Positions 61,477 to 64,000 of a DNA stretch of 64,000 nt are shown here, piece after piece. This DNA is from Yersinia aldovae ATCC 35236 (GTDB taxonomy: Bacteria; Pseudomonadota; Gammaproteobacteria; Enterobacterales; Enterobacteriaceae). Both the position numbers and the translations under genes were made by a program. Each line of letters starts with the position of its first letter. Position 1 is the stretch's first letter. Below the pieces are notes generated by a model. The model did no database searches and was not told where the DNA came from. It saw only the letters and a program-made list of their open reading frames with translations. The stretch lies in the NCBI RefSeq assembly GCF_000173735.1, contig NZ_ACCB01000011.1:1-64000 (forward strand), read 5' to 3'.

Positions 61477-62124
61477 TTAAATAGCGACTGGGAAAATAGA
61501 ACCTAAAATCATGGCACCCAAAATCGCGCCACCGGTAATAGGTTTATTCCACAGATAAAATAGTAGTGCACCACCTAAAGAGCCAATTCCAATCGGAATA
61601 GATGCAGTAATAGCAGACAGGATAATCAATGGCCCTAAGAAACGGCCAGAGGAATTACCTGCCCCCATCATGACATCAGCACCGTACGTTGAATTACTTT
61701 GGTTAATCGTAAATTTACGCGCCAAAATAATCAGATAACCGATAGCTAAACCAATAATCAGGCCAGTGACCAGTGATGCGGCAAAATTAGCAACCGGGAA
61801 GACAAACCCAGCCCCCAGTAATAATGCTGGCACACCCAGCCCCACACCGGTTTGAATCGCACCACCGATATCCAAAATACCAACTAGCGAACCCTCAATA
61901 ATACGGGCAAATAAGAAACTGGCACCAAATGCAGCAACTGCACCATAAACACCGGTATCCATTCCAGCACGCAACATTGAAACAAATGCCACTTCGTTAA
62001 ATGCACCGATACCATATAAATAATACATATGAGTACCAGCAAATACGCCGGAGGATAATAATCCTACAAAGATTGGGAATGACCAGTCGGCATACCAAAA
62101 ATCATTCTTGGTTTTTTCATCCAT
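61477..62124 (-). CDS. DUF4310 membrane protein
   Basis: About 215 residues with five to six membrane helices (FPIFVGLLSSGVFAGTHMYY, GFVFPVANFAASLVTGLIIG, GALLFYLWNKPITGGAILG). Family EF_0833-type, always seen with DUF4311 and DUF4312 as far as I know. Probably a subunit of a transporter. Start: TTG/ATG/ATG occur in line; the second ATG (MDEKTKNDF) has AGGAG at 7 bp. Confidence 0.85.
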   Translation of the reverse strand: MDEKTKNDFWYADWSFPIFVGLLSSGVFAGTHMYYLYGIGAFNEVAFVSMLRAGMDTGVYGAVAAFGASFLFARIIEGSLVGILDIGGAIQTGVGLGVPALLLGAGFVFPVANFAASLVTGLIIGLAIGYLIILARKFTINQSNSTYGADVMMGAGNSSGRFLGPLIILSAITASIPIGIGSLGGALLFYLWNKPITGGAILGAMILGSIFPVAI

Positions 62125-62145
62125 CATCAAGCTCCTATTGCTGTG

Positions 62146-62922
62146 TTATTTTCCGCTCAATGCGTTATGAATGGTATCGAGCCAGACGGGCACGCCCAGA
62201 CTGAATGACTCCAGGAATTTCATGTCAAATCCGCGGAAGAAACCACTGAGAACAAATAACAGCACAATGACTGTCATCATGATCTTGGTGACTTTATTCC
62301 AACCGCTTTCCTCAACACCTTTACCAATTAAAATACCCAGAACCAGACCTGGAACGGCGTTACCCATAATTAACTGTGCTAAACCGCCGAAAATAGTGGC
62401 CCAGAACCCGGAGCGACGCCCGGCGTCAATTGCGGCTAACCAGAAAATAACCGGCATCACCGTATTAACCAGAATATTTGCCGCAGGTACTAACACTTTA
62501 ATTGCCGTTACCTGCAATGCTGCTGGCACCGCAGAAGCAGTGGTATTCAAGAAACTGACAACAATAACCCCAATAATCCCACAGGCGATGGCCATCTTTT
62601 TCGGGTTATGCATAGTTTCCGCTACATTGCGATTTTTGATCATCAATGCTGCGGCACCCCAGTTAGGAATAATGCGATGGTCAACGTCCTGAGTAAATGC
62701 ACCTGCCGCGACCGAAGAGGCCCAGGCGTTGAAGAAGAATCCTAAACCAAAGGAGAAGTGCGATGCTGGATCCCCCTCACACGAGTTTAACTCGCCCAAG
62801 GTACGAAACGCGCCCATTCCCTGTATTGTCGGTGCATGGAACATACGGGCGGCCCCAACACCGACCCCCACACCAACCAGTCCGCCGATAATAATCGACT
62901 TAAAAAGAATGATTAAAAACAT
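62146..62922 (-). CDS. DUF4311 membrane protein
   Basis: 258 residues with about seven membrane segments, starting with a Gly-rich helix (IIIGGLVGVGVGVGAARMF). A conserved hydrophilic block GELNSCEGDPASHFSFGLGF follows, holding Cys, Glu and Asp that might bind substrate. EF_0832-type family. Predicted to form a membrane complex with DUF4310. A 22-bp gap separates the two genes. Confidence 0.85.
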   Translation of the reverse strand: MFLIILFKSIIIGGLVGVGVGVGAARMFHAPTIQGMGAFRTLGELNSCEGDPASHFSFGLGFFFNAWASSVAAGAFTQDVDHRIIPNWGAAALMIKNRNVAETMHNPKKMAIACGIIGVIVVSFLNTTASAVPAALQVTAIKVLVPAANILVNTVMPVIFWLAAIDAGRRSGFWATIFGGLAQLIMGNAVPGLVLGILIGKGVEESGWNKVTKIMMTVIVLLFVLSGFFRGFDMKFLESFSLGVPVWLDTIHNALSGK

Positions 62923-62947
62923 CAGTATATCCTTTTCATCTATAAGC

Positions 62948-63007
62948 TATACCCAAAGCAATTGGAGTTGCAGCTAACCCCCTGCGGCTTCAAGTACGAA
63001 GGGGATA
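62948..63007. repeat. Short ERIC inside the cassette
   Basis: TATACCCAAAGCAATTGGAG, TTGCAGCTAACCCCCTGC, GGCTTCAAGTACGAAGGGGA, TA: both ERIC ends with no core, 60 bp. It lies between DUF4312 (stop at 63014) and DUF4311 (start at 62922), so it is transcribed as a hairpin inside the operon. Confidence 0.88.
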
Positions 63008-63013
63008 TCCTTT

Positions 63014-63310
63014 TTATTTAGAAACGAAAACGACCTTATCTGTATTAATGATTGTCACGTTCACGGTAATATCTAACTCAACGCTGTATGTCTTTCTTTC
63101 CCGAGGCAGAAAAAAATATAAAAATTTTTCATTTTTAACGGATAGTTCTGCACTTAATACTTTTACGTCTTGTGGCTCAATCCTTAGTAGAATATTTTGT
63201 GTCGATTTCAACACCGTATTCTGGACATTACCCAGTGCGTTTGCGAAAGCTTTACCTTTAGTATCGCCTTTGCCTTTTACCTTAACCTGTGTGGTATATT
63301 GCTCTTTCAT
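63014..63310 (-). CDS. DUF4312 protein
   Basis: 98-residue cytoplasmic protein (EF_0831 type). It starts KEQYTTQVKVKGKGDTKGKA and contains NILLRIEPQDVKVLSAELSV and KFLYFFLPRERKTYSVEL. No membrane helix. Alternating beta strands suggest a small alpha/beta fold like the BMC or EIIB types, but I cannot assign it. Its ATG overlaps the stop of the SFCGS gene by one base. Confidence 0.84.
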   Translation of the reverse strand: MKEQYTTQVKVKGKGDTKGKAFANALGNVQNTVLKSTQNILLRIEPQDVKVLSAELSVKNEKFLYFFLPRERKTYSVELDITVNVTIINTDKVVFVSK

Positions 63311-63675
63311 TACGGTTGGCCGTATTTCTTAATATAGGCTTCAACTAATTTCTGCCCTAACTCTTCTTTATCCATAAATCCAAAACCCAATACTTTGTAG
63401 CCTTCATTTATTGCCGTTACGCCTTCTTCAACTGAACGCATACCGTATTTTGCTTTATAGCCATATTTGTTTTGTGCTGTAATGGCACCGGCACCACCAC
63501 TACCACAGAATGAAATACCGAAATCCGCTTTTTCGCTATTCATCATATCACCCAGTTTCATGTCTGCGGCAACGCCAGGAATAACGACAACACGGCCACC
63601 CGCTAATTCAACACCTTGGCCCACTTTCTGGCCTTTTCCTAAACGGTCGCCAATCACAACGGTAATTTGACTCAT
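63310..63675 (-). CDS. SFCGS glycine-rich protein, RpiB-like
   Basis: 121 residues (EF_0830 type). The name motif is FGISFCGSGGAGAITAQNKY (Cys57). The same pattern, GI-x-x-CG(T/S)G-x-G-x-x-I-x-A-x-NK, is the active-site loop of RpiB/LacA/LacB sugar-phosphate isomerases. The match goes on: KVLGFG...EELGQKLVEAYIKKY aligns with RpiB NVLAFG...LELAKMIVDAWL, and GDRLG near the N-terminus with the RpiB CDHVG. The RpiB catalytic His (HND) is Asn here. Family function is unknown; kinship to RpiB is my inference. Confidence 0.85.
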   Translation of the reverse strand: MSQITVVIGDRLGKGQKVGQGVELAGGRVVVIPGVAADMKLGDMMNSEKADFGISFCGSGGAGAITAQNKYGYKAKYGMRSVEEGVTAINEGYKVLGFGFMDKEELGQKLVEAYIKKYGQP

Positions 63676-63697
63676 AGTTTCTTCTCCAGATCAGTAT

Positions 63698-64000
63698 TTA
63701 TGGGTTATTATCTTTCGCTACTTCAAAATGGACAGACAACAGGTAAGCTTCTTCAATCGGCAAACTAACAAACTTATCGACGACTTGCTGTGCCATTTGC
63801 ATCGAATGTGCTGAAATCTCATCAAATAATGACTTATCCACTTCAGGTAACGGCTCACCAGTAATTGAGCGTAATACCATTGCCCGAATATGTGATGTCA
63901 ACATCTGCTGCTGAACGTCATTAGTAAAAATATTTTCAGCATTTAACATCGCGGTAATTTCAGCTAATACCCGCTCGGTGATGATATTTGCTTCCTCCAT
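63698..64000 (-). CDS. Small PRD-domain protein (may continue beyond the window)
   Basis: 100 residues as seen, with an ATG exactly at the window edge; the true start may lie further. It has one PRD domain (EF_0829 type): His in MLTSHIRAMVLRS and His in EEAYLLSVHFEVA fit the two phosphorylatable PRD histidines. No DNA- or RNA-binding domain is seen, so it could act as a phosphorylation-sensing partner of the large PRD regulator at 54718-56649. First visible gene of the cassette. Confidence 0.75.
   Translation of the reverse strand: MEEANIITERVLAEITAMLNAENIFTNDVQQQMLTSHIRAMVLRSITGEPLPEVDKSLFDEISAHSMQMAQQVVDKFVSLPIEEAYLLSVHFEVAKDNNP

Noticed and set aside
63310-63675. SFCGS protein as a PTS EIIB with phosphocysteine
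   Set aside because: The Cys is not in the EIIB P-loop context at the N-terminus; the surrounding pattern fits the RpiB loop better.

Overview
The window looks like a chromosomal segment from a Yersinia species, most likely of the Y. enterocolitica group. Three things point there: the conserved enterobacterial core genes with their usual order, many ERIC miniature repeats in the intergenic spaces, and the close match of the proteins to Enterobacterales families. There are no tRNA or rRNA operons, no prophage, no transposase genes and no CRISPR array. Species assignment is inference.

Layout. 0.1-5 kb: yqjG, the LysR regulator yhaJ, pirin-like yhaK, an aldo/keto reductase and a divergent LysR gene whose original start region carries an amber codon. 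4.95-5.6 kb: the RNase P RNA gene rnpB on the minus strand, followed by a tandem 115-bp repeat array that copies its 3' end and terminator. 5.6-10.3 kb: rsmI, then divergently lpoA, yraN, diaA and dolP (envelope and replication control). 10.3-15.7 kb: mtgA, elbB, arcB and yhcC on the minus strand. 16.4-22.3 kb: gltBD (glutamate synthase). 22.6-27 kb: a small exported protein of unknown function, sspAB, rplM-rpsI and zapE. 27.2-30.4 kb: zapG and the periplasmic proteases degQ and degS. 30.5-35.4 kb: murA, ibaG and the mlaFEDCB phospholipid transport operon. 35.8-43.8 kb: yrbG, kdsD, kdsC, lptC, lptA, lptB, rpoN, hpf, ptsN, rapZ and npr, which couple LPS assembly to sigma-54 and the nitrogen PTS. 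44-46.4 kb: pyrL attenuator, pyrBI and ridA. 46.5-50.9 kb: treC, treB and treR. 51-54.1 kb: mgtA behind a long leader with a PhoP box, short upstream ORFs and hairpins.

54.1-64 kb is accessory. It starts with a 590-bp non-coding imperfect palindrome, then a BglG/MtlR-type PRD regulator and an AT-rich gene of unknown function on the opposite strand. After that comes an eight-gene minus-strand cassette: PRD protein, SFCGS glycine-rich protein, DUF4312, DUF4311, DUF4310, a metal-dependent amidohydrolase, a SelA-like PLP ammonia-lyase (DgaE type) and a KDGP aldolase (DgaF type). This matches a gene set I know from Enterococcus faecalis (EF_0829-EF_0839) and Aeromonas whose transport substrate and pathway are, as far as I know, undetermined. 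The SFCGS protein resembles a shortened RpiB/LacAB sugar-phosphate isomerase. The cassette is the best candidate here for an undescribed system: a PRD-controlled uptake and breakdown route for an amino sugar acid or similar compound.

ERIC elements sit in places likely to matter. One supplies the last codons and stop of mlaF, one lies between the pyr attenuator and pyrB, one lies 40 bp upstream of arcB, and one lies inside the DUF cassette.
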